Assembly (NCBI RefSeq): GCF_039543565.1 | Contig: NZ_BAABJZ010000105.1 | Coordinates: forward strand, 1 to 64,000 | DNA length: 64,000 nucleotides | Reading direction: 5' to 3' | From: Ferrimonas pelagia | GTDB lineage: Bacteria > Pseudomonadota > Gammaproteobacteria > Enterobacterales > Shewanellaceae | Shown: positions 33,960-43,581 of the stretch, piece after piece | Position numbering within the stretch: position 1 is the first letter of the stretch | How the letters are laid out: every line of letters starts with the position of its first letter | Program-made: the position numbers and the translations under genes | The notes under the pieces: model-generated | Told to the model about the DNA's origin: nothing | The model's input: only the letters and a program-made list of their open reading frames with translations | The model's database searches: none

Positions 33960-35408
33960 TTACTGGGTGCCGCCCACCGTCAGTCGATCCAGTTTCAGCG
34001 TCGGCTGGCCGACGCCCACCGGCACGCTCTGACCATCCTTACCACAAACACCAACGCCCTGATCTAGAGCCAGATCGTTGCCCACCATGGAGATGGTCTG
34101 CATCGCTTCCGGGCCATTGCCGATCAAGGTCGCACCCTTCACGGGTCGAGTCAGTTTGCCGTTTTCGATCAGGTACGCCTCAGAGGCTGAGAACACGAAC
34201 TTGCCGGAGGTGATATCGACCTGGCCGCCACCAAAGTTAGGGGCGTAGATCCCTTTATCGACCGACGCGATGATCGCCTCGGGATCATGCTGGCCGGCCA
34301 ACATATAGGTATTGGTCATGCGCGGCATCGGCAGGTGCGCATAGGATTCACGGCGACCGTTACCGGTCGGCGCCACACCCATCAAGCGCGCGTTGAGCTT
34401 GTCCTGCATGTAACCTTTGAGAATGCCATTCTCGATCAGCACATTGTACTGACCCGGCGTGCCTTCATCGTCGATGTTAAGGCTGCCACGGCGGCCACTC
34501 ATAGTGCCGTCATCCACGATGGTGCAGTGCTCGGAAGCCACCTTTTCACCAATGCGACCGGAGAACAGGCTGGAGCCCTTACGGTTAAAGTCGCCCTCCA
34601 GGCCGTGGCCCACCGCTTCGTGCAGCAACACGCCAGGCCAACCGGATCCCAAGACCACCGGCATCTCACCGGCCGGCGCATCCTCTGCCTCCAGGTTGAC
34701 CTGGCCCTGGCGCACGGCCTCGCGACACAGCTCAAAGCCTTTGAGCTTGCCATCGCTGCCCAGCTCTAACAGAGAGTCGTAGCCATAACGCCCGCCCATG
34801 CCCGCCGAGCCCCGCTCGCGACGCTCGCCTTCGGTCATGATCACCGAGCAATTGAGTCGCACCAAGGGACGGATATCCGCGGCAAAGGTACCGTCGGAGG
34901 CCGCCACCATGATCTCCTCATACACGCCACTGAGGCTGACCACAACTTGGGTCACCCGAGGGTCCAGCTCGCGAGTATAGGCGTCCATTTCGCGCAGCAG
35001 CGACAGCTTGGCCTCGGCCGCCATGGCGTTGATCGGATCCACCCCGGCATAGCGCTGAGGGGCTTGCTGGCGGGCCAAGGCCCGCACCTTACCGGCACCG
35101 CCGCTGGCGGCGATCCCGCGGGCCGCCTCGGCCGACTGTTTTAATGCCAGCGGGCTGATCTCATCGGCATAGGCAAAACCGGTTTTCTCGCCATCGATGG
35201 CGCGCACGCCGAGACCCTGCTCGATATTAAAGCTGCCATCTTTGACGATGCCATCTTCCAGCACCCAGGTTTCATGACGGCTGGCCTGCAGATAGATGTC
35301 GGCGTAATCCAACTTGTGCTGATGCAGATCGGCCAGCGCACGCTCTAGCGCTTCTGGGGTTAACGCTGCTGGCTCCAGCAGCGATGCGGTTACAGTGTCA
35401 AAGCTCAT
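33960..35408 (-). CDS. tldD: TldD, metalloprotease
   Basis: 482 residues (E. coli 481). The zinc-binding HExxxH motif is present in 'LLHEAVGHGLEGD', followed by 'DDGTMSGRRGSLNIDDEGTP'. It is the catalytic half of the TldD/TldE (PmbA) heterodimer that cleaves unfolded peptides inside the dimer. It overlaps the nit-family gene by 4 bases. Confidence 0.97.
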   Translation of the reverse strand: MSFDTVTASLLEPAALTPEALERALADLHQHKLDYADIYLQASRHETWVLEDGIVKDGSFNIEQGLGVRAIDGEKTGFAYADEISPLALKQSAEAARGIAASGGAGKVRALARQQAPQRYAGVDPINAMAAEAKLSLLREMDAYTRELDPRVTQVVVSLSGVYEEIMVAASDGTFAADIRPLVRLNCSVIMTEGERRERGSAGMGGRYGYDSLLELGSDGKLKGFELCREAVRQGQVNLEAEDAPAGEMPVVLGSGWPGVLLHEAVGHGLEGDFNRKGSSLFSGRIGEKVASEHCTIVDDGTMSGRRGSLNIDDEGTPGQYNVLIENGILKGYMQDKLNARLMGVAPTGNGRRESYAHLPMPRMTNTYMLAGQHDPEAIIASVDKGIYAPNFGGGQVDITSGKFVFSASEAYLIENGKLTRPVKGATLIGNGPEAMQTISMVGNDLALDQGVGVCGKDGQSVPVGVGQPTLKLDRLTVGGTQ

Positions 35409-36241
35409 GCGCCCTCTGTCTTATTTGGTATCAGCAACGCCGCATCGATGGCGCGCTGGTGTTGCTGGACCGGGATCGCTGCCCGGGCCTGCGAGATCAA
35501 TTGTGGATCCAGCTTAACACTGATCAAGCCTTCCCCTTCGTTCTGTTGCGCTAGGAGCCGACCCCAAGGATCAACCACCATGCTCTGGCCCCAGGTACGC
35601 CGCCCATCGGCATGCTGACCCCATTGGTTAGCAGCCAACACAAAACACTGGGTCTCGATCGCCCGCGCGCGAACCAACACCTGCCAATGGGCCTGCCCGG
35701 TTTTCTGGGTAAACGCACTGGGCAGGGCGATCAGCTCCGCCCCAGCCTCTGCGAGTCGTTGAAACAGCGCAGGGAAGCGCACATCGTAGCATACGGCGAG
35801 CCCCAAGCGTCCGAACGGGGTATCGATCACCACCGCCTGTTCGCCCGGGCAGGTATCGCGGCTTTCTCGGTAACGCTGACCGTCGCCCACCCGGGCGTCA
35901 AACAGGTGGATCTTATCGTAACGCCCCAGCAACTGCCCCTGCGGGCCGTACAGCAGTGACGCCGCATAGGCCCGGCCATCTTCCGCTTGCACCGGTAAGG
36001 TGCCCGCGAGCAGATACAGCCCCAGCTCGCCGGCAAGCTGAGCCAGCGCCGTTTGCCACGGGCCGCCCTCAACCTCCGCCTGCGCGGCCCAATTGCCTGA
36101 GGCCATATGCAGGCAGGCTTCCGGCAGGATCACCAGTTGCGGCGTGGTCGCCGCCGCCAACGGACTCAGCCGCTCACGGATCCGGCTCAGGTTGTGGCTC
36201 GGCTCGCCCTGACTGTTGAGCTGGAGCAGATGGATCTGCAT
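35405..36241 (-). CDS. Carbon-nitrogen hydrolase (nitrilase/omega-amidase-like)
   Basis: 278 residues from ATG 36241, which has AGAGGA 5 bases upstream. The Glu-Lys-Cys triad is E41 ('VILPEACLH'), K110 ('GRYDKIHLF') and C151 ('LAVCYDVRFPALF'). Family members in this position are related to the Nit1/NitB deaminated-glutathione amidases, a repair role, but the substrate cannot be fixed here. The 5' end overlaps yhdP by 68 bases in another frame. Confidence 0.88.
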   Translation of the reverse strand: MQIHLLQLNSQGEPSHNLSRIRERLSPLAAATTPQLVILPEACLHMASGNWAAQAEVEGGPWQTALAQLAGELGLYLLAGTLPVQAEDGRAYAASLLYGPQGQLLGRYDKIHLFDARVGDGQRYRESRDTCPGEQAVVIDTPFGRLGLAVCYDVRFPALFQRLAEAGAELIALPSAFTQKTGQAHWQVLVRARAIETQCFVLAANQWGQHADGRRTWGQSMVVDPWGRLLAQQNEGEGLISVKLDPQLISQARAAIPVQQHQRAIDAALLIPNKTEGA

Positions 36242-39200
36242 CGGTTTCCTCTCCATGGAATTGTTGCGCCTCCAGCGCGTCGATTAGCGCTTCTTGGATC
36301 GCCTCGGCTTGGGCCTCCACATCCTCACTGCCCAGCTCGGCCTGTTGCGCCTGCTCCGGCAGTCGGATCTCCCGACTGGTGCGGCTGATTTCCTCCAATT
36401 GAGGATCCTCCAGCGTGCCACTCAAGTGGTAGCGCAGCTGCGTGATCACCTCGATCACCGGCTCGAGGATCTTCGACACCGCAAAAGCACCGAGCCCTAC
36501 GGTCCAAGCGCCAGTGCTGAGATACACCACCGCCGGGACACTGGAGGTCAGCGCCGGCGAGAAGCTGATCTGATAATCCAGGGTGCGCTGGTTCAAATCG
36601 GTCCAGCCATTGACTCGCATGGTGCCGGCCGTCGCGTCCATCACGCTGTCTTCGGTGTGCAGCACGCCATCATCAAACTGTACCGTGCCACTAAAACGAT
36701 TGAAATGCAGGCCACTGGAAAATACGTCGGTAAAGTCCAGCGACAACCGCCGCACCAAGGATTCCAGACTGAACAGCGACAACAGCCGCGCGCCCCGATC
36801 GGACACATCGCTGAGCTTGCCGCTGCCCATGCGATAGCTGAGATCGCCATCCAGGTTCGCCTTGGCAAACTCCCACGGCGCCCCCGCCCACTCCAGGCGG
36901 TACTCCAACGCCAGATCGGCATCGTCGATCACCGGCGTCATCTGCATCACCTCGGCCAGCTCGCCAATATCCGGACTGCTGAACTCACCCACTAGCCGGG
37001 TACGACTGAACTCGCCCTCAGGCCGCCAAGTTCCCTGCGCCTTGAGTTGATGCTCGCCCTGACCCACGTTGAGCTGCTCAATGCGATACAGGGGGCCGTT
37101 GCCGTAGCCTAGGAAGCGCACCTCACCGAGATCGAGATCGTTCACCTGCAGCTTCGCCACCGAGACATCCAGTGCCGGCAGATCGGCAATATCCTCCGCC
37201 AAAGCGTAGCTCGCCAGCTCCGCCTCGACGCCGTCCTCCTCATCGTCAAGCAGCAGGTGCAAGCGCTCGGCATTGAGTTGGATCCCAAGCTGATCCTCAC
37301 CCTGACCGATCAACGCCTGACCCATCACGTTTTCGGCGTCGATCTGCACCCCCCAGCCATCACGGTTTGGGCTGGTGACGATCCGGCCCGCCCCAAACGA
37401 CTGACCCAGCAGCGACAAAGCGTCACTGTCGATCTGGATCTTGTCGATCGCGGGCAACAGCGGGCGTCGCGTGCTCTGCTCTGTCGCGGGCGCATCGGCA
37501 AAGGCCATCACCAAGGGTTGGTAGTCCCCTAGGTTGATCCGGTCGGAGCGCACAGAGATCAGAGCAGTCGACAGATCCGGCAAAGCGGCCTGGGCCTGCT
37601 CCAACGCCAGATGATAACGATCAAATCCGGCGCCGCCGTCATAGCTCATATCACCAACAAACTGCAACCGATCTTCAAGGGTCAGGAACACCTCGCTGCC
37701 CTCGGCATCACCACTGAGCGCCAGGACGGCGTTCAACGGTTGCTCGACCTCTTTCGCCAGAGGCGTCGGCAGCGTGAGGGCCAACCCGACCAGATCAGAG
37801 CGGAGCTCCGCAGTGTAATCAAAGTCCTCATCGTCGATCCGCAGCGAAACCCGACCATCCAGGCCGATCCCGCCGATCATAAAAGGATCCAACGGGGTGC
37901 TCAGTAATGGCGGGAGGCGGCTCATCTGCCAGCGACTGCTCAGATCGATGTCGATGCCATAGCCATCGTCACGACTCTCAGCCAGCAGGGCCAACTCGGT
38001 CGGCTGGTTGTAGATCCGTGCCTGCAAGCCGCTGATCTCGAGGCGATCATTCAAAAAGCGCAGCTCACCGCGCACCTGCTCCAAGTCGAGATCGAGCGGC
38101 TGCAGATAAACCGGGGTATTCCAAAACGCCAGGCGACCGTGGATCTCATCCGGCTGCTCCGTCACCTCGGCGCCAAGAAAGAAGCGCATATTCAGTGACA
38201 GCGGCACCGCATCCTGGATCTGCACCAACTCCAGCGTGGTCCCGATGGTCGGGCCCAGGAAGGTCCCGGCCAGCACCCGCTGCGCCTTGTCGGGATCAGC
38301 CAGTAAGCTGCCGTCGATCTCCAGGGTGGCGGTGCGATCCAGCTGGGGAATGGCGATATGCACCTCTTCCAATGCCACCCCGGCCAGCTTGGCCTCATTG
38401 ACCCGAATATCCATGCGCGCATTGTCAAAGCGCGCGGTCAGGTGACCGTCGGTGACCGCCGGCCACTCGTCGAGAAAATCAAACGTTACCTCATGCATGT
38501 CAAAACCCGCCAGGAAGCGGCCTTGACCGGCAGCATAGGGGTATTGATCCAAAGCCCCGTGCCAGAGGATCTGTGCGTTGTCACTTCGGCCCGCTTGCAA
38601 CGCGTCGGCCAGATAGTCGGCCAGAGGCGCACCCATGGCCCCGCGGGGCAGGTAACGCCCCAACGCCGCGGCCTGGTCCAGGGCGACATTGCCATACAGC
38701 TGCAACTGCGGCGCCCGCTCCGGCTCCAACCCCAGCGTTGCCTGCAATTGGGCGTTCAGATCGCCATTGGCCAGGGCCAGCTCGGTCAGCCGGACTTGCC
38801 AGCCCTCGCGCAGCGGGAAGCCCTCAAGCTGCAACGCGAAGCGCTCCAACTCGAGCGGCGCAATAAACTGGCTCGGCCAATCCAATGACAGGGCCTGAGG
38901 CGGTAATTGGGCTCGAAACCAGCCCTGTTGCACATGAAGCGATCCTGACAGGGGGGACACCCCAGGCAAGGGGCCGCTCTGTTGCCAGCCGATATCCTGC
39001 AGCTGCACGCTGCCGAGCCATTCGCCTTGATCCTGTTGCAACCGGAATGGACCGATCTGCCCTTGCGCATCGGTGCCTGCGAGCGCCTCCAGCATCTGCG
39101 GCTCCAACCCGGGGATCAGTGCCGTTAACGGCTGCAATCCCCACAGTGGCAGCTCACCCAAGCGCAGATCCCAAGTCCCGGTACGATGGCGCAGCGCAAA

Positions 39201-40160
39201 CTCGGTATCAGGCCAATGCTGATCGTCACTTTCCAGCTGCAGCCGATGTGCCGTGAGCAGGCCCCCCTCCGCGCCGGGCTGCCACACAAACTGACCTTGA
39301 TGGACCGCGATCTTGTGCTCTCGCTCCAGCTGCCAGCTGAAGTAGCTGTTATCCAACTGCACCTGCACCTGGCCCAGTGCGTCGTTGTCGATGCTAGCCC
39401 ACGCCTCCAGATCCAGCACCCCTTGATAGGGATGATCCCCCAAGCTAAAACGACGAGAGAGCCAATCCCCCAGATCCAACCGCTCCGCATTGACGTAGAT
39501 CTGCCCCTGCAAGCGGCCATCGGCCTGGCTATTGAGCTCCAGCGCCAAGGTCAGCTGCTCATCATCGCGCTGCGCTTCGTCCAGATAGATCAGGCCCTCG
39601 CCCAGATGACGATCGCCCCGATTGCGCCAATTAAGCTCCGCCAGATGGATAGGCTCCAGAGCTCGATCCTGCACCGCCACATGCGCGACCAGATCGCGGA
39701 TCTGCAGATCGCCCAGTTGATGCAGCATCAGCTCACGCAACGGCTGCAGATCCCGCTGCGATTGCGCTCGCTCACCACTGAATGCCAGATCGAGCTCAAC
39801 GCCTTGGATCCGTACCAGCTCGATCTGCGGACTCAACTGCAACACGCTGGCCCAAAAATCCAGTTGCACCTCGAGCCGCTCGATGTTCAAGGCCAGCGGC
39901 AGTCCGGGCTGCGCCGGGAGGTACAGTTCCTCTAAAGAGAGCTGAGGACCGCCACCGTGCCAACCGGCGCCCAACTGCGCCAGCTCAAGCTCCAAGCCGG
40001 TCTGCTGCTCAGCCCAGCTCACCAGCTCAGTGCGGATCCCATCCAATTGCGGCAGCAGGCTGCGCACCAGGCTGATCACCAGCGCCAGCACCACCAAGGC
40101 CGCGGCCAAGCTATACCAGCACCAGCGCCCAAAGCGCTGGCACAGTTGGATCAGACTCAC
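36174..40160 (-). CDS. yhdP: YhdP, giant AsmA-like envelope lipid-transport protein
   Basis: 1328 residues (E. coli 1266). One N-terminal helix ('WYSLAAALVVLALVISLV') anchors a very long periplasmic beta-rich domain ending in the AsmA-like C-terminal domain ('MRVNGWTDLNQRTLDYQISF'). YhdP, with TamB and YdbH, moves phospholipid to the outer membrane. The last ~30 residues are polar and acidic and lie in the overlap with the nit-like gene. The start overlaps rng by 4 bases. Confidence 0.93.
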   Translation of the reverse strand: MSLIQLCQRFGRWCWYSLAAALVVLALVISLVRSLLPQLDGIRTELVSWAEQQTGLELELAQLGAGWHGGGPQLSLEELYLPAQPGLPLALNIERLEVQLDFWASVLQLSPQIELVRIQGVELDLAFSGERAQSQRDLQPLRELMLHQLGDLQIRDLVAHVAVQDRALEPIHLAELNWRNRGDRHLGEGLIYLDEAQRDDEQLTLALELNSQADGRLQGQIYVNAERLDLGDWLSRRFSLGDHPYQGVLDLEAWASIDNDALGQVQVQLDNSYFSWQLEREHKIAVHQGQFVWQPGAEGGLLTAHRLQLESDDQHWPDTEFALRHRTGTWDLRLGELPLWGLQPLTALIPGLEPQMLEALAGTDAQGQIGPFRLQQDQGEWLGSVQLQDIGWQQSGPLPGVSPLSGSLHVQQGWFRAQLPPQALSLDWPSQFIAPLELERFALQLEGFPLREGWQVRLTELALANGDLNAQLQATLGLEPERAPQLQLYGNVALDQAAALGRYLPRGAMGAPLADYLADALQAGRSDNAQILWHGALDQYPYAAGQGRFLAGFDMHEVTFDFLDEWPAVTDGHLTARFDNARMDIRVNEAKLAGVALEEVHIAIPQLDRTATLEIDGSLLADPDKAQRVLAGTFLGPTIGTTLELVQIQDAVPLSLNMRFFLGAEVTEQPDEIHGRLAFWNTPVYLQPLDLDLEQVRGELRFLNDRLEISGLQARIYNQPTELALLAESRDDGYGIDIDLSSRWQMSRLPPLLSTPLDPFMIGGIGLDGRVSLRIDDEDFDYTAELRSDLVGLALTLPTPLAKEVEQPLNAVLALSGDAEGSEVFLTLEDRLQFVGDMSYDGGAGFDRYHLALEQAQAALPDLSTALISVRSDRINLGDYQPLVMAFADAPATEQSTRRPLLPAIDKIQIDSDALSLLGQSFGAGRIVTSPNRDGWGVQIDAENVMGQALIGQGEDQLGIQLNAERLHLLLDDEEDGVEAELASYALAEDIADLPALDVSVAKLQVNDLDLGEVRFLGYGNGPLYRIEQLNVGQGEHQLKAQGTWRPEGEFSRTRLVGEFSSPDIGELAEVMQMTPVIDDADLALEYRLEWAGAPWEFAKANLDGDLSYRMGSGKLSDVSDRGARLLSLFSLESLVRRLSLDFTDVFSSGLHFNRFSGTVQFDDGVLHTEDSVMDATAGTMRVNGWTDLNQRTLDYQISFSPALTSSVPAVVYLSTGAWTVGLGAFAVSKILEPVIEVITQLRYHLSGTLEDPQLEEISRTSREIRLPEQAQQAELGSEDVEAQAEAIQEALIDALEAQQFHGEETDADPSAPAQQSGRAEPQPEPDP

Positions 40161-41671
40161 ATCATCACCACATCAAACTTATCTTGCGCGTACAGCGGCT
40201 CAGGCTTGATCCGCACCCGCTTACCGGTAAACACCTCAAGCTCCGCCAAGCTGTGGGCCTCATCGCCCTCCAGCAGCGCCTGTACCGCCGGCGCCACATA
40301 CGCCACGAATTCATCCACATCGTAAGCCCGGTCGACCCGGATGATCTCCCGATACAGCTCGTAGCAAACGGTTTCTGGCGTCTTCAGTTGGCCGGTGCCA
40401 CGACAGGATGGGCACTCACCACAGAGCACATGCTCCAGGCTTTCACGGGTGCGCTTGCGGGTCATCTCAACCAAGCCCAGCTGCGACAAGCCGCTGATAC
40501 TGGTCTTCACCCGATCCTGGCCTAACGCCAGCTCCAGCGAATGCAGCACCCGCTGCTTGTGCTCTGCTGTCACCATATCGATGAAATCGATGATGATGAT
40601 CCCGCCCAGGTTACGCAGCCGCAGTTGACGGGCGATCGCCTGGGTCGCCTCCTGGTTGGTGTTAAAGATGGTTTCTTCCAGATTACGGTGGCCGACAAAC
40701 GCGCCGGTGTTGATATCGATGGTGGTCATCGCTTCGGTCTGATCGATGATCAGATAGCCGCCGGATTTGAGCTCCACCTTGCGCTGCAACGCCCGCTGGA
40801 TCTCGTTCTCGACGTCGAACAGATCGAAGATCGGGCCCTTGCCTCGATACAGCTCCAACGCGGGCTGCACATCCGGCATAAACTCGGACACAAAATGCTG
40901 CAGCTGTTCAAACACCATCTGTGAGTCGGTCTGCACCTTATCCAAGGTCCGTGCCGCCATATCCCGTACGATCCGCAACGGCAGCGAAGGCTCTTCATAC
41001 AAGCGCTGCACCGTTTTACCTGAGCGGCGCCGGCGCTCCATCACCTTCTTCCACACTCGGCGCAAAAACGCAGCGTCATGGGCCAGCTCGACCTCGCTGG
41101 CGTTTTCCGCGGCCGTACGGATGATGTAGCCCCCATCGCTGTCGACAAACTGGCCGACGATGTTCTTGAGCCGATCTCGCTCCGCCGGATCCTCGACCCG
41201 CTGCGACACCCCCACATGCGCCGAGCCCGGCATAAACACCAGATAACGGCTGGGCAGGGTAATGTCCGTAGTCAGACGGGCGCCTTTGGTGCCCAGGGGA
41301 TCCTTCACCACCTGCACCATGATGTCCTGGCCCTGACGCACCAGCGAGGCGATGTCCTCGCTGCGGAAATGCTTGGCTTCCGCATCGTCAACGCACTCGG
41401 TGTGCGGCACGATGTCCGACGCGTGTAGGAACGCCGCGCGCTCCTGGCCAATATCGACAAACGCCGCCTGCATCCCCGGCAACACCCGGGTGATCTTACC
41501 GCGGTAGATGTTACCGACGATGCCACGGCGGGTACTGCGCTCGATCTGCACCTCCTGCAGCATGCCGTGCTCCACCAACGCCACGCGGGTTTCTGTGGGT
41601 GAGGTATTGATCAGCAGCTCTGCGCTGACTCCATGTGTCTGTGCGATCCGACCACCGTTTCCCTGAGGCAT
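40157..41671 (-). CDS. rng: Ribonuclease G
   Basis: 504 residues. S1 domain ('GNIYRGKITRVLPGMQAAFV'), catalytic aspartates in 'TTIDINTGAFVG' and 'IIIDFIDMV', and the zinc-link cysteines in 'LCGECPSCRGTG'. It trims the 5' end of 16S rRNA and some mRNAs. The ATG at 41671 adds about 15 residues (MPQGNGGRIAQTHGV) before the usual start 'SAELLIN'; no later in-frame start exists there, so the extension seems real. It lies directly after maf (TAGATG). Confidence 0.95.
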   Translation of the reverse strand: MPQGNGGRIAQTHGVSAELLINTSPTETRVALVEHGMLQEVQIERSTRRGIVGNIYRGKITRVLPGMQAAFVDIGQERAAFLHASDIVPHTECVDDAEAKHFRSEDIASLVRQGQDIMVQVVKDPLGTKGARLTTDITLPSRYLVFMPGSAHVGVSQRVEDPAERDRLKNIVGQFVDSDGGYIIRTAAENASEVELAHDAAFLRRVWKKVMERRRRSGKTVQRLYEEPSLPLRIVRDMAARTLDKVQTDSQMVFEQLQHFVSEFMPDVQPALELYRGKGPIFDLFDVENEIQRALQRKVELKSGGYLIIDQTEAMTTIDINTGAFVGHRNLEETIFNTNQEATQAIARQLRLRNLGGIIIIDFIDMVTAEHKQRVLHSLELALGQDRVKTSISGLSQLGLVEMTRKRTRESLEHVLCGECPSCRGTGQLKTPETVCYELYREIIRVDRAYDVDEFVAYVAPAVQALLEGDEAHSLAELEVFTGKRVRIKPEPLYAQDKFDVVMM

Positions 41672-42259
41672 CTACTTCCGCTCCGCAATCATCTGTTCTA
41701 TCAATTCTCGGGTCTCGACCAGGGGCAGACCGACCACGGCGGAATAGCTCCCGTCGATGGCACGGACAAAATTGCCGCCCAGCCCTTGGATCCCATAACT
41801 GCCCGCCTTATCGGCCGGCTCACCCGTGTCCCAGTAGGCGGCGATCTGCGCATCGCTTAACGCGCAGAAGATCACCTGCGTGATCACCAACTTAAACTCG
41901 AGCCGCTCACCATCGCTCAGCGCAACCGCCGTCAACACCCGGTGGGCTCGACCGGACAAACGGCGCAGCATCGCCTCACCATCGGCCTTATCAACCGGCT
42001 TGCCCAGCACCTTGCCATCCTGCACCACAATGGTGTCCGAGCCCAGCACCAAAGGTGCCGTCTCCGCCTGCGGAGCCAGCAATGCCTGGCCCGCCAATGC
42101 CTTCTCCTTGGCCATCCTTACAACGAACTGCGCCGGGGTCTCCCCGGCGCGCATAGTTTCATCAATATTCGGGGCGACCAGTTCAAACTGATACCCCAGC
42201 TGCGTCAGCAGCGCCTGCCGTCTTGGCGACGACGAGGCGAGACAAAGTTGTGCCTTCAT
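41672..42259 (-). CDS. maf: Maf-like nucleoside triphosphate pyrophosphatase
   Basis: 195 residues. 'LASSSPRRQALLTQLGYQF' is the signature N-terminal loop, and 'VLGSDTIVVQDGKVLGKP' and 'YWDTGEPADKAGSYGIQGLG' are conserved. The mre-linked Maf (YhdE type) hydrolyses dTTP/UTP and modified nucleotides. The start overlaps mreD as TAATG. Confidence 0.95.
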   Translation of the reverse strand: MKAQLCLASSSPRRQALLTQLGYQFELVAPNIDETMRAGETPAQFVVRMAKEKALAGQALLAPQAETAPLVLGSDTIVVQDGKVLGKPVDKADGEAMLRRLSGRAHRVLTAVALSDGERLEFKLVITQVIFCALSDAQIAAYWDTGEPADKAGSYGIQGLGGNFVRAIDGSYSAVVGLPLVETRELIEQMIAERK

Positions 42260-42750
42260 TATCGTATTTTAAAGCTCCGACGTACCCGCCCCAACATCCA
42301 GAACACCCAAGGCCAAAGCAGGGGTGAAACCAATGCCGGTTGCAGATATTCCCAATCGATCCGAACCCCGGGGTTATTGAGGTATTCCGCCCAATACACC
42401 ACCAGGTGCAACAGCACCGACAAGGAGGCGATCACCAGCATCTGCTGGATCACCGAAAAGTGGCGCAGTTTCTGATACTGCAAAGCGATCAGGTAGGCGC
42501 AGATGGACATGCCCAAGCCGCGCACCCCCAAGGTGCCACCCACCAGAATATCCAGCAACACCCCGACCAGGCAAGCCGACAGGATGTTAAATCGGTGCGG
42601 CATGGTCAGCACCCAATAGGCCGCCACCAGCAAGACCCAATCCGGCCGCCAGCCCTGTAACAGCTGCGGCAGAGGCATCACCTGCAACAGCGTCGCGAGC
42701 AACAGACTGAACCAGATAAAGCCCCGCCCGGAGGCACGTTCAACGCTCAT
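42259..42750 (-). CDS. mreD: MreD, rod-shape membrane protein
   Basis: 163 residues with about five membrane helices; typical 'WRPDWVLLVAAYWVLTMPHR' and 'GVLLDILVGGTLGVRGL'. Part of the elongasome with MreB and MreC. It overlaps mreC by 4 bases. Confidence 0.95.
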   Translation of the reverse strand: MSVERASGRGFIWFSLLLATLLQVMPLPQLLQGWRPDWVLLVAAYWVLTMPHRFNILSACLVGVLLDILVGGTLGVRGLGMSICAYLIALQYQKLRHFSVIQQMLVIASLSVLLHLVVYWAEYLNNPGVRIDWEYLQPALVSPLLWPWVFWMLGRVRRSFKIR

Positions 42751-43568
42751 CGTGACTCCTCATCATTCCACAGCAACAACAGATAACGGATCCGATCCAA
42801 ATGGGCGATCGGCTCCGCCTTGATCAAGGCAAAAGTCTGGCCCTCTTGGCGCTGAACATCGGTGATCCGCGCCACCGGGTAGCCCTCAGGAAAGCGCCCT
42901 CCCAGACCCGAACTGTTGAGCAGATCGCCCACCTGCACATCGATATTCATCGCGATATGGGGCACTTCCAACTCACCGGTATGGCCGCTGCCGTGCACCA
43001 CAGCACGCACGTCATTGCGCGCATTACGCACCGGAATGGCGTGGGTCAGATCCGAGATCAACAGCACCCGCGCATTGGCCTGGCTGACTTCCACCACTTG
43101 GCCCACAATGCCGTTGTTGTCCAGCACAGGCTGGCCCTGATAGACCCCGTGCAACGCGCCCTTGTCGATCAACACCAGATGCTTAAAGGGATCCTGATCC
43201 ACCGCCATCACCTCCGCCACCATACGGCGGGAATCGGAGCTGGTCGGGGCATCAAGCAGGGTGCGCAAACGCTGATTTTCCTGCTCCAGATGCTCCATCC
43301 GCTGCAAGCGTTCGCTCACCAACACCTGGTTCTGCTGCAGCTGACGATTGCGCTCCAGCAGTTGGCTACGCGTCGCCAAGTTGCTGGTCATGCTGTCGAT
43401 GGCCATTGACGGCAACGCCGCCATATACTGAATAGGGCTCACCAGTGTCGCCAGTGCGGTTCGCACCGGCGCCAACTGATTATTGAAGATGATCAGGCCC
43501 AGAGAGAACAGCACCGCCATGGCTAGGCGGTACTGGGGGGAGAGACCTCGAAGAAAGAAAGGCTTCAT
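42747..43568 (-). CDS. mreC: MreC, rod-shape determining protein
   Basis: 273 residues. One N-terminal helix ('YRLAMAVLFSLGLIIFN'), a leucine-rich coiled coil (about 65-105), and a periplasmic beta domain ('DKGALHGVYQGQPVLDNNGI', 'LNSSGLGGRFPEGYPVARI'). It links MreB to the periplasmic peptidoglycan synthases. 13 bases after mreB. Confidence 0.95.
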   Translation of the reverse strand: MKPFFLRGLSPQYRLAMAVLFSLGLIIFNNQLAPVRTALATLVSPIQYMAALPSMAIDSMTSNLATRSQLLERNRQLQQNQVLVSERLQRMEHLEQENQRLRTLLDAPTSSDSRRMVAEVMAVDQDPFKHLVLIDKGALHGVYQGQPVLDNNGIVGQVVEVSQANARVLLISDLTHAIPVRNARNDVRAVVHGSGHTGELEVPHIAMNIDVQVGDLLNSSGLGGRFPEGYPVARITDVQRQEGQTFALIKAEPIAHLDRIRYLLLLWNDEESR

Positions 43569-43581
43569 GCCTTAACAGCCC

